Source of the DNA: Capronia americana
Lineage: Eukaryota > Ascomycota > Eurotiomycetes > Chaetothyriales > Herpotrichiellaceae
DNA length: 64,000 bases
Direction: 5' to 3'
NCBI GenBank assembly: GCA_016110215.1
Contig: JADWQD010000006.1
Span: forward strand, 1,364,001-1,428,000
Shown: positions 35,571 to 48,383 of the stretch, piece by piece
Layout: the number at the start of each line of letters is the position of its first letter
How positions within the stretch are numbered: the first letter of the stretch is position 1
Notes under the pieces: generated by a model
What the model saw: the letters and a program-made list of their open reading frames with translations, nothing else
The model's database searches: none
Told to the model about the DNA's origin: nothing
Position numbers and translations under genes: made by a program

Positions 35571-37776
35571 CGAGCTCGGTTAGCACGGGATCATGTGCTC
35601 GTCTTCATGCAGAGCGCTGATGAGGGTGGTCTCCATTCCTGGAAACGTGGAGCGCGGTGGTGAGTTGAGCGGAAGAATTCCGGGTCACACTTACGGTTAT
35701 GCAGCATTGTGAGCCCTTGATCCGCGACTCTGGAGATGATGCAGGTCCCGCGTCATTGCTTCTAGGTAGACAAGCGGAGCGGTATTGAGGTGCGCGACGC
35801 CGGCAGGAACAGACAGAGGAGGCCTTCTGAGTTCCAGTCGTCGGGGCGGAAGTTCAGTCGCTCATTATTGCAAAGGAGAAGAAGGGATTAGAACGGCACG
35901 AGCGCAATTGCACAGGGATGAGGTGCGCCGCCAATCACATCACTTTAACTTCACCTCAAACTGACTACACACGGGAATATTTGGTAAAAGATCTCCTTCT
36001 AGTGCAGTGTATGACAATATCCAAAGTCCATCACTGTCCAATATCTACAATTTGGTGACCGCGTGCTTTATTGTGCGATTCGTTGTTTCACAGGACACTT
36101 TTGTCGAATCAGGAAGCCAGCTGATGGCTCTAGCAGGTCATCCTTCTTCAGGTACACCAATACCATTGAAACATCCAAGGACAGTGATGTCGGTGGATGC
36201 ACCAGTTGGAGCATTGGCGCCATTGTTGTCACAGATCATCCTCGATTCCCCCTCTCCGGCGCCAATGGGTCTTTCACTATCTCTGCCATCTGCGTAGAGG
36301 TACATTTCCCTTGACGCTGGAGCCTTGTTGACATGATCCGGATTATGTGCATGCAGTGTTTCCAACTATTTTTGGCTCTTCCCAATGCAACACGGAGAAA
36401 GCCGTGAGATGAAGACAATTGCCGGTTGCCTGAGGATCATACATAGCCTTGCCACCGCAGGAGACGTTGTCTGGCCTGTCCACAGGAGGCGCCTAAGAAG
36501 GGCCTCGTCACCATCATGCTGACTGTGTTATTACCTTAGGTAACCCTACAGGCACCGGGAGGCGAGGGGACAGATAACCCTTACTACACAGCGCCGGTAT
36601 GCAATTGTGTATGTGGGGAGCGCAAGACTGGTAAAAGTGCCACACGGAACCCACCAGCAACTGCGAGTCGCACGCATCCGTCGTATTTACCCGTCATGGG
36701 TCTTCAGGCCAGGTCCCCCATCTGAGGTGTTGACTGCCACCTCGTACGGGCACCCCGTAGCCAGCTGCCGGGGTGGGATTGTGAGAGCGTAGCAATTAGG
36801 TGGATGCATTCAGCTGTTCATACGAGTAGAGATAAAAGGAACTCATCGTCCCATCCTACACAGGTGTTTCGCATCTCGTTCTTACTGAACCAACTGCCGA
36901 TACGCCTGGCCGCTGTCTCCCTGCCTCCCCGGACTCACCAAACACACCCCAGACTCCATAGTCATATCATCAAAGTCCGAGGGTTGACCGCCGCCTCGCG
37001 AAGTGCCTATCCTACTCCGTGCCGACCTCGTCAACTCGCGCTTGAGCCGTGTCACTTCCGAGAAGTCGCCCGTTCACCACGAGGACAGTTGCCGGATATC
37101 CTCCTCGCTGGAAGCCGCATTTGCCCGCCTGCAGGCCAACACCAAAGGATAATTCCGCACGAAGGCATTTGCCCCTCCAATTGCGCGCAGTCCCTCCACA
37201 GTGAATGTGCCAGTCACCAACAACGCCGGAACTCCAGATTTATAGATCGACGATATTTCCTCGATTCTCTAATTGCCGACCGATTTGGCCTGCACCATCC
37301 TTGACGTCCTAGACTTTATTAACTGTGCAGCCCTTCCACTTATCGACCCGTTCAATTCGAGCCCTTTGCAATCTTCAACTTGGCCTCGGGTCACACGTCT
37401 GGTTAGAATCTCTCGATAAGACCTCGATTTAGCCCCATCGACGATCAACCATACCGGCTGATTGGCCCTGATCCTCATCTAAGCTTAAGCTGAGCGAGAA
37501 GTCTGCGACGCCCACAAAAGAAAAAGCACAGGCCCACGAGCACGCCTCCACTCCCCATCCTGCCACACCGCAGCGTAATCTTGGCCACATCAGGCCACAT
37601 ACGGTTCGCCGCCCCCGAGAGCCAAAGAGCGCCTGCGCCTGCGCCTGCCATCTCCACGCTGTTCACTTGCTCACCACTGACCAGCCGGGCCCGTACCCCA
37701 CCATTCATATAAGCAGCGACATCGCTCCCGGAGGACACTTTGTATTTTCTAGTCGACTCACCACCACATTCCCTCA
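35571..37776. promoter_or_regulatory. long divergent region, PAG1 and P450 reductase
   Basis: A 2.2-kb gap between divergent starts. A 166-codon plus-strand frame at 36804-37304 has biased composition, no domain and no homologue I recognise, so it is not called. Long leaders are common for PAG1 and P450-reductase genes and the space may be 5' UTR plus promoters. Confidence 0.45.
37706..37713 (+). promoter_or_regulatory. possible TATA box of P450 reductase gene
   Basis: CATATAAG about 65 bp upstream of the reductase start codon, in the right orientation. The short distance would imply a very short leader or a start at the second Met. Confidence 0.25.
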
Positions 37777-39951
37777 ATGTCAACCGAGCCCGAGGCCGCT
37801 CCCATCAAACTCCCCACCATGGCTCAGGTCGACACTCTGGACATTATTGTCCTCGTCTTGCTGCTACTCGGCAGCGTCGCTTACTTCACAAAGGGAACCT
37901 ACTGGGGCGTCCCGAAGGACCCCTACGCTACCTCTGCCCTCAATGGAAGCGCCGCGAAGAAGGGTTCCCGCAACATCCTCGAGAAGATGGACGAGTCGGG
38001 CAAAAACTGCGTCATCTTCTACGGCTCACAAACTGGCACTGCTGAGGATTATGCCTCCCGTTTGGCCAAAGAGGGCCACGCTCGCTTCGGATTAAACACC
38101 ATGACTGCGGACCTGGAAGATTTTGATTACGAGAATCTCGACCAATTCCCCGAAGACAAGGTGGCCGTCTTTGTCATGGCCACCTACGGTGAAGGCGAGC
38201 CTACCGATAACGCGGTCGAATTCTGGGAGTTCATGAACCAAGACCCTCCCTCCTTCTCCGAGAACTCCGACGAAAAACCACTGGGCAACCTCAAGTATGT
38301 CGCTTTTGGTCTGGGCAATAACACATATGAGCATTACAATTCCATGGTTCGAAACCTGGACAAGATCTTGACCAAACTGGGTGCAAAGAGGATCGGCACT
38401 GCCGGTGAGGGTGACGATGGCGCCGGCACCATGGAAGAAGACTTCTTGGCCTGGAAAGAGCCCATGTGGGCCGCCTTGGCCCAGGAAATGGGCTTGGAGG
38501 AGCGTGAGGCCATTTACGAGCCAGTTTTCAGTGTCGAAGAGCGCGAGGACCTCTCCCCCGAGACCGACACGGTTTACCTTGGTGAGCCCAACAAGAATCA
38601 CCTCGAGAACACCCAGAAAGGCCCCTACAATGCTCACAATCCCTTCATTGCCCCTATCGCCGAATCGAGAGAATTGTTCACCGTCAAAGACCGGAATTGC
38701 CTCCACTGCGAGATCGACGTTTCTGGGTCTGGCATCTCGTACACGACGGGCGACCATATTGCCATCTGGCCCACGAACGCTGGAATGGAGGTTGACCGAC
38801 TGATCAAGACTTTTGGTTTGGAAGAGAAGAGACACAGGGTTATCAGCATGAAAGGCATTGACCCTACCGCCAAGGTCCCCTTCCCTACCCCTACGACATA
38901 TGATGCCGCCATTCGCTATCACATGGAAATCTGCGCCCCTGTCTCACGTCAGTTCATGGCCACTTTGGCCGCCTTTGCTCCTAACGAGGAGGCGAAGAAA
39001 GAGTTGGCCAAGTTGGGCTCCGACGCCGACTACTTCAAAGAGAAGATTAGCAGCCAGATGTTGAATGTTGCCCAGGCAGTTTCCGCTGTTCATCCGGGTC
39101 CTTGGTCTGCCGTCCCATTCTCCTGTTTGGTCGAAGGTCTCAACAAGCTCCAACCCCGTTATTACTCGATCTCGTCCTCATCGCTTGTGCAACCAGAAAA
39201 GATCGCCATCACGGCCGTGGTGGAATCCATCCGCGTTCCTGGGGCAGGCCATATCGTCAAAGGTGTCACCACCAACTATCTCCTGGCGCTGAAGCAAAAG
39301 CAAAATGGGGAGCCCGACCCATCGCCACACGGCCTGACCTATGCTATCAACGGTCCCCGCAACAAATACGATGGTATCCATGTTCCGGTTCATGTTCGTC
39401 ACTCGAACTTCAAGTTGCCCTCCAACCCAAGCAAGCCGATCATCATGGTCGGCCCCGGTACAGGTGTTGCTCCTTTCCGCGGGTTCGTACAGGAGCGTGC
39501 AGAGCAGGCTAAGAGAGGCGAGGACGTTGGTCCGACTGTTCTTTTCTACGGTTGTCGTAGGCAGTCCGAGGACTGGCTCTACAAGGACGAGTGGGACGTA
39601 AGTTGAATCGACTAATTTTGCCCTTGCCAAGAATGCGCTAACTGATTGGTACAGGAATACAAGAAGATATTGGGCGATAAATTGACCATCTTCAACGCAT
39701 TTTCCCGAGAAGGGCCGAAGAAGGTGTACGTGCAACATCTGCTGAAAGAGAACGGCAAGTTCATCAATGAGCTCCTCCAACAAAAGGCGAACTTCTACGT
39801 CTGCGGTGACGCAGCCCATATGGCCCGGGAAGTCAACGAAGTTCTCGGCCAGATTATTGCCTCCGAACGGGGAGTTGATGAGAAGAAGGCGGAGCAAGTC
39901 GTCAAGAGCATGCGCAGCAGTGGTGTCTACCAGGAAGATGTCTGGTCATAA
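37777..39951 (+). CDS. NADPH-cytochrome P450 reductase
   Basis: Membrane-anchored diflavin reductase in the endoplasmic reticulum; it passes electrons from NADPH through FAD and FMN to cytochrome P450s, squalene epoxidase and heme oxygenase. Exons 37777-39597 and 39655-39951 give 705 aa, as usual. An N-terminal anchor (LDIIVLVLLLLGSVAYF) is followed by the FMN domain (YGSQTGTAEDYA, ATYGEGEPTDNA), the connecting domain, the FAD site (RYYSISSSS) and the NADPH domain (GPGTGVAPFRGF, YVCGDAAHMAREV). The C-terminal Trp that shields FAD is present (EDVWS). Start may be ATG 37777 or ATG 37819 (MAQVDTLD); the latter begins immediately before the anchor. Confidence 0.97.
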
Positions 39952-41441
39952 ATCGCCGTTACATTGAGGCGACACACCAGGGGACGGCGTACGGTATGCT
40001 GTACCTAGCGCAGAACGATCAAGTACGACCGATGGGTGATTCTCAGCTTGCCTTCCGCTCCCGATTCCCAAGGCACAGACGTTACGGGGAGATCGGGGAA
40101 GGCAACCGGAAACAAGCGTGGAGCGATGCACGCAATCACGCGGGGAGTCGACAATCACGACGCACAACAAGATCTGCAAACCATATGACAAGGCGAATTT
40201 TTCCCGGAACGGAGACCCGATGTGTGGTAAACCCCGCCGGAAGCAGGTCTGGGCATGTCACATGCCAACCGGTTCAGTGTGGGGTTGCCATATCAATTGC
40301 GGGCCATGGCGCACTGCTCGGATCTCGACCTTCCGTGGGGTTTGTCCAGCCTTCGAAACTCAAGACTCTTGCACGACCGGCTTTGCATGTGGGGCAGCTG
40401 TTCTTTGCATGTCCAGCGTTATGTTCATCCGGGGCGTTACGGAGTCCTCAGATGGTTCTAGACGACCTTTTGCGGAGTTGTTCTTGTTGACGGCCGGCTG
40501 TGGGACGATGACATTTCTTGGACGAGATCTTTGCGCGTTTATACCTTTAGTTTACATATGCAGAACCGGTGCAAAGAGTTCCGTGTGTAGAGGCCACAAG
40601 GTGATAGAGCGGAGGAGTAGACAAGAGAGATGCAGCAGCAATGAAGAATCCCAAATTGTATCCTCCAACCATGCACCCATAGGTACTCTTGTAGCTTCTC
40701 CTTGAATCTTCTCTCGGGTTTTGAAACGACAGCTGGTTGTTGGTCACTCAAGTCCGGAGCTGTTCTCACAGTCTCTCTCCTGGTTCAAATTTCTCCCGAC
40801 GACGCCGATGCCGGCACGTCGAATACGGCGAAAGATCAACTTCACAAGCACATACAAGCAACATGTATGGAATAGCATCTGGTCTGAAACTTCCATGAAG
40901 CCAACAGACAAGCAACATGACCGTGAGCTCTGGGGTTTCCATCGCCGCGATACATACATACATACATACATACATAGGTAACTAACTATGTTCTTGAAAT
41001 TGAAACTGATCAACTTTACTCACCTCACCTCGACTCCCAGCGCATCGCGTCACATTGTAAAGTATTGCATTGTATTTCATCGTGCTTTTTCATTCAGAGT
41101 TACGAGTACCGAGTATAACTAATTAATTGATTTTGACTTTGATTTCGGCATTGATTTTGGCATTGACTTTGGTTCCGGCTTCGCTTGTGTGTTCATTTCG
41201 TTTGGGTTCTGAAAACGATCGTACCGCGCCCACATACAGTACCACATCTCACATCTCACATATCATGCCATGGTCCGTTGGGCTCATATCACGGCGTTTG
41301 CTTTCTCTGTCACTGTCCCCGTCCCAGTCCCCGTCCTGCCGGCGTCTGTGGACTCCAGACGATATCTCTACGATCATGGCGTCTCTTTCCGATGATGTGG
41401 ACTTCGCACCATCCATCAACCACACCGCAGATGATGCATGT
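39952..41441. other. convergent intergenic region with microsatellite
   Basis: About 1.5 kb between converging genes. It contains a (TACA)n microsatellite at 40951-40976. Short open frames (for example 195 codons at 40118-40705) have no domain or codon pattern supporting a gene. Confidence 0.5.
40951..40976. repeat. (TACA)n microsatellite
   Basis: Six and a half perfect copies of the tetranucleotide, directly readable. Confidence 0.95.
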
Positions 41442-43778
41442 TCACTCCTGGATTGCCCTCTCCCACGCCCCCTTGGCCCGGGTGCACGCATCCTCCAAAG
41501 CGAAGATGTCGGCGCGACTGGCCTCGAAAATACCGGCCTCGTCCTCGCTTCCTCTGTCTCCTTCTCCAAGGCCACGCCTCTCGGCTTGAACGTGCTGCAA
41601 CACCTCGATCAGAAATCTCGACGATTTATTCAGCGATTCCACATGTCTCGACATTCGAGACTTCAGAGCCGACACGCCCATGCTAGGCGCGGTGGCCAGG
41701 TAGGGAATGACAATGCAGACGAGGTTCAACGTGGAGATGTAGAAGGGGATCGAGAGGAGGAACTCGGAGAGGGATTCTTCTGGATCGGTGTCGGAGGCTT
41801 CGGTGGATGTTGTGCTGGTGGTAGGCAGTTCGGGCAGATCGCGCGGGAAGAGAAGTTCGAGCAGGGAAGGGGTACCGTCGTGCTTCGCTTGGTCGCGCTC
41901 GCTGGATTCGAGGGATTCTGGCATCAGAAGCACCTGGGTGGGATCAAGCGCCCCGATAATAACGGGTGCGCCGACCTCCCCGCCTGAATTGGATTTGTTG
42001 GCGATCCACGCAGCGATTTCACCCTTCAGCCAATCTACCCCGATGGCCTTCAGCTGGCCCAACTGCTGTGGTGGTGCAAGAGGAATCGGATGTGGAATCA
42101 GCGCCGAAGTGCTCCTGGTAAGTCCCGTTTCCTCCACGATCTCTGGCTCTGGTGGCTGCTGTGCACCTATCTCTTCGTCCTCGATTTCGGCCCAGTTTGT
42201 GCTTAGTGTATCCCCCTCCAATGTTTGTGTGATGACTCTGATGCGGACGGAGGGGTCTGGGTATGCATGCAGCAGTTTGCTGGCGATGTAATGGGCGGAG
42301 TCTCGGAGGGCAGGGTACGGGGTTATGGTGAAAAGCTGGGTGAGAGTACTTAGGAGGAGAAGGAACTTAGCCGGTGAGGGCTGAGGTGTCGTGGGGGCAG
42401 CCGTCACCGCCAATGTTTGCTTGTACAGCAAAGAGAGCAGCGCGTCCTGGAGGGCTGGTAGAGGGATGGACGGCGTCGCGCTCAAGGGGAAGGAGCGTGC
42501 AACCAGCTTGGTGAGCTCGGTCGTTGTGAGGAGCGTTGTGGTATCCGAAGGATCCAGGTAGGAATGGTACGCCCGTAGGTAGATGACACCCGCTCGGGGA
42601 AATGGTATCTGTGACGGAGACGTTGGGTACTCTGATGGTTCCTTTTCATGATACGCATTCTCGATTTCGTCTTCCTCATCCTCATCTAAAAGTTTTCTGA
42701 TTTCATGACTTGGGTCGAGTTGCAACTCCTTGCTGATTGAGTAAAAGCGGGCCAAGAGACCGTCTCTCGCAGCGAGTTTCGGTGTCTGCTTCCACTGCTC
42801 GGTCTCTGTTGATCTTCCGGGCACGACCCTCCTGGGCTCGAGGTGCTCCCGGAGGCGAGCCGTCCATGACATCGAAGGGTACTCATCGGCGGTGAGCGAC
42901 GACAGATATTCGTCCAATACCTCAAGCAGGACAGCATCAAGCAGTCTGAAAATAATGGCCTTTTCAGCAGCAGAGGGGACATTAACACCGGTGTCTTCCT
43001 CTTCAGCCTTGGCCTCCGGATCCGGCAGAGGTGCTGCAGTTGTACTTGCAGGCTGTGCATCACCTTGAGTGCCAGGACGTGGAGGTAGTGGAGGACGCTT
43101 CTTGCTGGCCAAGTTCTCAAGCATGCTCAGAAAGGCGGAGGTAGTCTCCCTGGTGATGGGGAGCTGGCGATACGCGCCCAGAGCCGCCGGAAGGGACGTT
43201 GCGAGGAAGCGAGTCGGATATTGCGTTTTGATCCTAGGGTGGAGGAGACTTAGCATGTTGAGAAGTGCTTGCAATTGCAGGGATTTGAGTGAGGATTCCT
43301 GTGAAGGGTCGGGTTGATCGCTGCCTTCAGCACCGGCTTCAGCAGGTTTCTTCGTATCCGACATGCCCTCGATGGTCATGCCTCCAAGATGAACACGAGG
43401 TGCTTCTCCCGGAAAAGTCGGAAGTTCATTTTGTTCGTCGCCGTCTTCGGAGTCGACCTTGTCGTCTTGGTCACCCAATTTCTCCAGCTCTTCCGCAACG
43501 CGGACAACAACCTCCCTGGGATTGCCCCTCCGAGCCACTATCTCCAAGCATTGAGTGGCTTCTGCAGGACTCTCTTCCAGCATGGGTAGGACAAGCTTCG
43601 GCAAGTCCCAGCCAATTTCTTCCGCAAGTTTACCGTCATCGTCGCTAAGAAGGCGGTTCAATATAGGGAGCTTCTGGGGCGTTAGTTGATATTCCAGCAA
43701 TGTCAGGTACGTCATGTAATCAGTCACTGGCGGCAAAGTAGCGATAAGGGGATCTTCGCCGGCCTGAGACGCCATCAC
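41442..43778 (-). CDS. YBP1/YBP2-type protein (Kinetochor_Ybp2 / glomulin-like family)
   Basis: Intronless gene for 778 aa. The start (DPLIATLPPVTDYMTYLTLLEYQLTPQKLPILNRLL) and the alternation of alpha-helical repeats with acidic linkers match the fungal family that includes yeast Ybp1, which binds Yap1 for peroxide sensing, and Ybp2, linked to the kinetochore. In filamentous fungi the single member is usually uncharacterised. Visible features are a LPKLVLPMLEES helix pair, an acidic insert (VDSEDGDEQNE), repeated helices through the middle, and a helical C-terminus rich in charged residues. Assignment to the family is by overall pattern; which yeast role is conserved cannot be told. Confidence 0.8.
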   Translation of the reverse strand: MMASQAGEDPLIATLPPVTDYMTYLTLLEYQLTPQKLPILNRLLSDDDGKLAEEIGWDLPKLVLPMLEESPAEATQCLEIVARRGNPREVVVRVAEELEKLGDQDDKVDSEDGDEQNELPTFPGEAPRVHLGGMTIEGMSDTKKPAEAGAEGSDQPDPSQESSLKSLQLQALLNMLSLLHPRIKTQYPTRFLATSLPAALGAYRQLPITRETTSAFLSMLENLASKKRPPLPPRPGTQGDAQPASTTAAPLPDPEAKAEEEDTGVNVPSAAEKAIIFRLLDAVLLEVLDEYLSSLTADEYPSMSWTARLREHLEPRRVVPGRSTETEQWKQTPKLAARDGLLARFYSISKELQLDPSHEIRKLLDEDEEDEIENAYHEKEPSEYPTSPSQIPFPRAGVIYLRAYHSYLDPSDTTTLLTTTELTKLVARSFPLSATPSIPLPALQDALLSLLYKQTLAVTAAPTTPQPSPAKFLLLLSTLTQLFTITPYPALRDSAHYIASKLLHAYPDPSVRIRVITQTLEGDTLSTNWAEIEDEEIGAQQPPEPEIVEETGLTRSTSALIPHPIPLAPPQQLGQLKAIGVDWLKGEIAAWIANKSNSGGEVGAPVIIGALDPTQVLLMPESLESSERDQAKHDGTPSLLELLFPRDLPELPTTSTTSTEASDTDPEESLSEFLLSIPFYISTLNLVCIVIPYLATAPSMGVSALKSRMSRHVESLNKSSRFLIEVLQHVQAERRGLGEGDRGSEDEAGIFEASRADIFALEDACTRAKGAWERAIQE

Positions 43779-46700
43779 TGATGCTGCGGATGCTCGTCAA
43801 ACTTAATGAGGGGGAGCTGTGGAACACGTTCCAGTGAGGCTGTGAACATGAGTGTGTGGCAGCGGTTCTGATGCAGAGCTGAGATGGCCACACAGGAAAT
43901 AAGCAGTTACGACAATGTTTGGACAAACATCTGTGTCGGCCCTACCTTGGTCGATGTTGAGGTCGACCTGATGTTCAATTGAAGTTCGAGCTTTTGATGG
44001 TCATTTGATTTCTTGGCAGGCCTGATCTCGATTGGAGTGTTTGGAGTATGTACGGAGCAGATCTCCTCCGTCTCTCACATTCTTCTCACTCGTGGGAAGT
44101 ATCAAACCTCCTGACAGTTTTGTCACTTACAGGCTGTGCTCGAGCTGCAGTAAAAAGTGCTCTCCTGGGCTACCTATTATGCATGTGTTTATGCTCCTTT
44201 GGAACTTTGGTGTTGGCAATACACGGTCCCGCATTATGATTTGGATCTAGTTCACATAATCGAACCATGATGCAGGCGACTCGAGGTCGCGTGCTCGCGT
44301 GCTTCCCCCCTTATGACTCCTGCAACTTAGTGAGGGCCCCGCCGAAATAAATACGCATGCGTCATTGACATCTCGTTTGGCTCAGCTGGCGGTTTACGGA
44401 CCGGTACAAGTACAGGGTAGTGGCGTCAAGATCCCGAGCCCAATTCAGGCCTACTATGGTTAGGTACGGAGTGAGTAAAAGCCAACTGCTGACATCGTGG
44501 CATACCGCCTTAGATCATCGTTCTCTTAGTTGCGCGCTGGAAAGCTTGAAGGAGGTTCATTTCAGCACGTAATGACTGAGACACGGAAATGCGAACCTCG
44601 AGTTAGGGAATACTCGCTGTGGGAAAAAAGGTCTCCGAGTGGCTCAGGTAAATTCTCTTAAGTCCAGGCAACAAAGAAGGCAACCTCCGAGCTTCCTTCA
44701 ACTGGAGATGTCTCAAAAGAAATCGCCGACTCCCCGACGAACACTAACCACAGCCCGACATGGGTTTGATTGCCACGTGCGTCTTCCCCCAGAATTAACG
44801 AAATGAGGCTTGAATGGCGCTACGCTAGGGAGAATAATGTGCTTCTAGCGCAGCCCTCCCCGGTGCCATTTCGCCGCCGAACTGGGGACTTTCTCTTCCA
44901 TGCGAGGGTGGCAGATGGAGAATGCTCTAATTTTGCAGCACGCGTGGAAGAAGGACAGGGGCAAGGATCGCGCAAGGTTCTGATGCTGAATTTGCTTCCA
45001 GAAAATTCATAACGGAAATGGTGCACGACTACGAGTAGCACGCGGCCCGAAATTGGCCTGGGATGATGTTGGAGCGTGCATTGGGATCAAGATGCCCTCT
45101 TCGAGGGAGAATGTATGTTGTATCCACTTCTGAGTACCGGAACACAGTTTCAGGCCGTACGCGCAAGGGCCTATGCCAGAGTACTGTATACGAGTACTAA
45201 GTACGTGCTCACATGCTTGTGCGCGCGTCGCGGCTGGACAGTCGCGGAGAATATTTGACGATGCGTTCAACAGCCACAGTGGCGGATCGAGCCTCATTCT
45301 CGCTCGCCTACGATCTGGCTGGCTCGAGGCGCCCCTATCACAATTGGTGCTGAGAGTTGCTTCTCGGGGACGTACCGCTGATCTTCGTACAGTTTTCTCC
45401 GCAGGCACAATAGTGCATGCAGGCCCGGCACTTACCCGACTTCTTGACTATCGAACACAAACGAGATCACAGTCATCTGAAAAGGGTCTGAATCAGCATT
45501 GGAATATCAAGTATGACACATGCCGGTTTACTGCATCCCCCTCGCCAATATTCGGGACATATCACTGTTCAGCCGCCCAGTCGGCATCAGACTCAGACCT
45601 TGAACAAGAGAGAAACACAAACTTGCCAGCGGCCCGCCCGAATTGGTGCCACTCTGTACAAGATAGCCAAACTTGAAGCCTGAGAGATCAAAAAGGGGCA
45701 AGCGGCCGGGCCGCTCACCAATAGCCACTAGACGCTTTATTTATGGAATGTCTCTGCACAATGGAAAAGTATTCCATTGGGGGCAGGGAAAGATCTACTG
45801 TGGCATACCAGATTTCGCCTTAAGCGGTCCCAAAAGGGAGGCCCTTTGCCAGTCTAGCCGGAGGATTGCCAACCGATCAACAAGCGAGAAACCAGCGTCG
45901 AGTGCCCCAACCAACAGGAGACTAGGTCAATTTTCCGGTCCCGTGGGTATCAATCCGAAACCCTGGCCCGGCTGAGATTCTTGGATATGGGCACTTCAAT
46001 ACCAATAACTTCAATCCCGTCGCAAGGCTAACATAGCAAAGCACAGAAATGGCGAACACAAGCGATGAGAATTCGCATGGCCGTGTGCGGAAAGGGGGCG
46101 ACAAAAATCTACGCGCTGTCTCATAGTCAGCGTCCGCATGCACATCTGTGCGGTCGTCGCTGTGCATGTCGTAGTTGCCAGGATTTACCCAAGAGGACTC
46201 GGAACATTTGCTCGTATCTGTATGTACTGCTCAGGGTTCCCAGGGGAGGCGAAGAAACGATATCCCCTTATCGATTGCGCCTATCCCAAGCCCACACTAG
46301 CCCAACCTTCTCAATTTAGGCGTCTCCCGAACCCTTGCCTCTGGGCCTGAATACACACCGGGAGCAATAACGTCGTCCATCACTCGCATTCTACTACTCA
46401 TCATTGCATACGGGCTGAGTCCGGCCGCCGACGCCCGAACTCAAAGAGCCCGATTTGTCTTGACCCTAACCATGATTCCCAGGGCCGTCCGCAAAAGTGT
46501 AGGATTTGTGGGCCTTAGAGCCCACCGCGGAGGTTCGTAACTCGTCATCGGTGGGACAGATGTGTCTATTTCTGGCCCATTTCTGGCCCATGCAGCCCGG
46601 CAGTCAATTTGTGAAATTGACAGAACGACACCAGATCCCCGAACCTCAGGCGAGGAGGGTTGTTGTCCTTCCTCCGCACATTGTGCAAAACATGGCAGGT

Positions 46701-48383
46701 AAATTGCTTTCTCCAAGAAGCGCAAGGTCTGGCTCGGCTCGGGGGGGCCAACTCAAAAATTCAATCAGCAAGAGAACATAGTGCTAAATCATCTGTTCAA
46801 GGACATGCCTGGTTCAGAAGCAAGCCAAATCCGATGATGATGGTGGACATCCGTCAATCATTCGGCCCATCTGGGCAGCGCCCGTCTGGTCTGTCTCTCC
46901 TCTGTTTCTCCATGTCGCAACCTTGTCGCCAATGATCGTCCCCATTGAGGTCCGTTTGTAACGGTCGGCCTCGCTAATCGCTTTGGCCAATACATCACCT
47001 GTCCGGCCAATGGTGAGGAAGTTGAGCCTTGAGGAGGACGCAAGGCCCTCTCATTGGCATACCGGGCATTTTGTCACGGACCTCTGCAAACTATGACCCG
47101 CGTTGAGAACAACTGGCGATGATTCCATTGGCCTCGCCCTGGTGAAGCTTATGCTTGACTGCTTGCTCACGTCGGCTCGCCAGGGGGGACCACTCCAAAC
47201 CCATCCAAGACCCTCAAATCAGCAGATCCACACGCTACCCATTTCGTAGACTACAGAATGCTCATGCCTCGTCAGCCTGAGTGGATTGTGGCTGGTGCCA
47301 TCGCGTCGCTGGCTTGCCGAGACACGACTATCTGGTACTACCGTGCTAGAGATGCCGACCATGCTCGCGGGCGGCGAAACCTCATCCACACCAGGCTGCC
47401 AGTCGCTTGCTGCGGATCATACCATGTCGCAATTGACAGCGGGAGGCAGGGCCAAGTGTCCGCTCCGATGCAAAGGCTAATGCATACCTCGCAGCAGCTC
47501 AGCTTCCTAGATCCCTGGATCTCGCAATGAGTGGGCTCTCCCGTTCATACCAAAGTGGATCAGTCGACCGGAACTATTGAGCTAGGACTCCGTATTCTGC
47601 CTTTCAATAGAGCAGATCGCCGTGGACGTCCATGAACATGAGGAAATTTGTCTGCTGCTCAGGTTCCCGCTCCATCTGTATGGGACCAAGAGCCGCCCTT
47701 GCATGCAGACGAACAGCAGACTGCGCCTACCCTGGCCTGACCTCTTACCGTGAGTTCTGACCACTTGTGAACCGATGACTCTCGGATCGTATTCGCCGAG
47801 TCTTCTATCAAGCAGTGGCCATACTTTTGATTCAGCTTCCATCGACCACCACCGCTGAGCCCAGACGTTCTTTCTCAAGCCGGCCGGACTGAAGCATCGC
47901 GCTCACCTCGCTGGCCTTCCTGCCCTCGTTTTACGGGTCTACGCCTGCTGTCTTTCGAGTCAATCGTTCAAGAACCCCGCACGGGAATTTTTACTTCATT
48001 CAACCTTCTGTTTGGCCAATATTGGTCGAGTACCGAATTGGGGCCAGAGGAAACCTTGGAAACCTGATCAGGTAGGCGACACAACTCTGGCCACTATGCT
48101 GTGTCCATGTTGCAAACCCATTCATTGGACTTGAGGACTTATCACTAACTCGAGCCCAAGCACTTGCGCGGACCACTAAATAAGGGTCGGAGGTACACTG
48201 GAGTACATGGTCAGAGCAGTCGCGTCTCAACTTGACGGAAGAAAGCGCGTACCAAGCGGGAATTTGAGCACGGGCATCTGAAGGAGAATTCACCTGAACT
48301 TCACTGGGCCGCCACCTCGTTGGAAATATCTTTTCAGGAAATCTCGTCTATGCGGTCAAATTTCGTCACCTGAAGTCAACCTG
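43779..48383. other. 4.6-kb gene-poor interval
   Basis: No open frame here shows a recognisable domain, a signal peptide with follow-on exons, or a transposase/reverse-transcriptase motif. Base composition looks like that of other intergenic DNA rather than an AT-rich RIP block, and no terminal repeats were spotted by eye. The longest frame is 167 codons (45173-45676) and is unremarkable. It could hold long UTRs, a non-coding RNA or a decayed element. Confidence 0.45.

Noticed and set aside
36804..37304. 166-codon plus-strand frame before the P450 reductase
   Set aside because: Composition is Arg/His/Ser/Pro-biased, with no domain, no splice partner and no good start context.
40118..40705. 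195-codon frame after the P450 reductase
   Set aside because: No domain, cysteine-rich by chance codon use, no signal peptide, and it lies in a convergent 3' region.
45173..45676. 167-codon frame in the gene-poor interval
   Set aside because: No recognisable motif, and neighbouring frames on the other strand are equally open; not better than chance.
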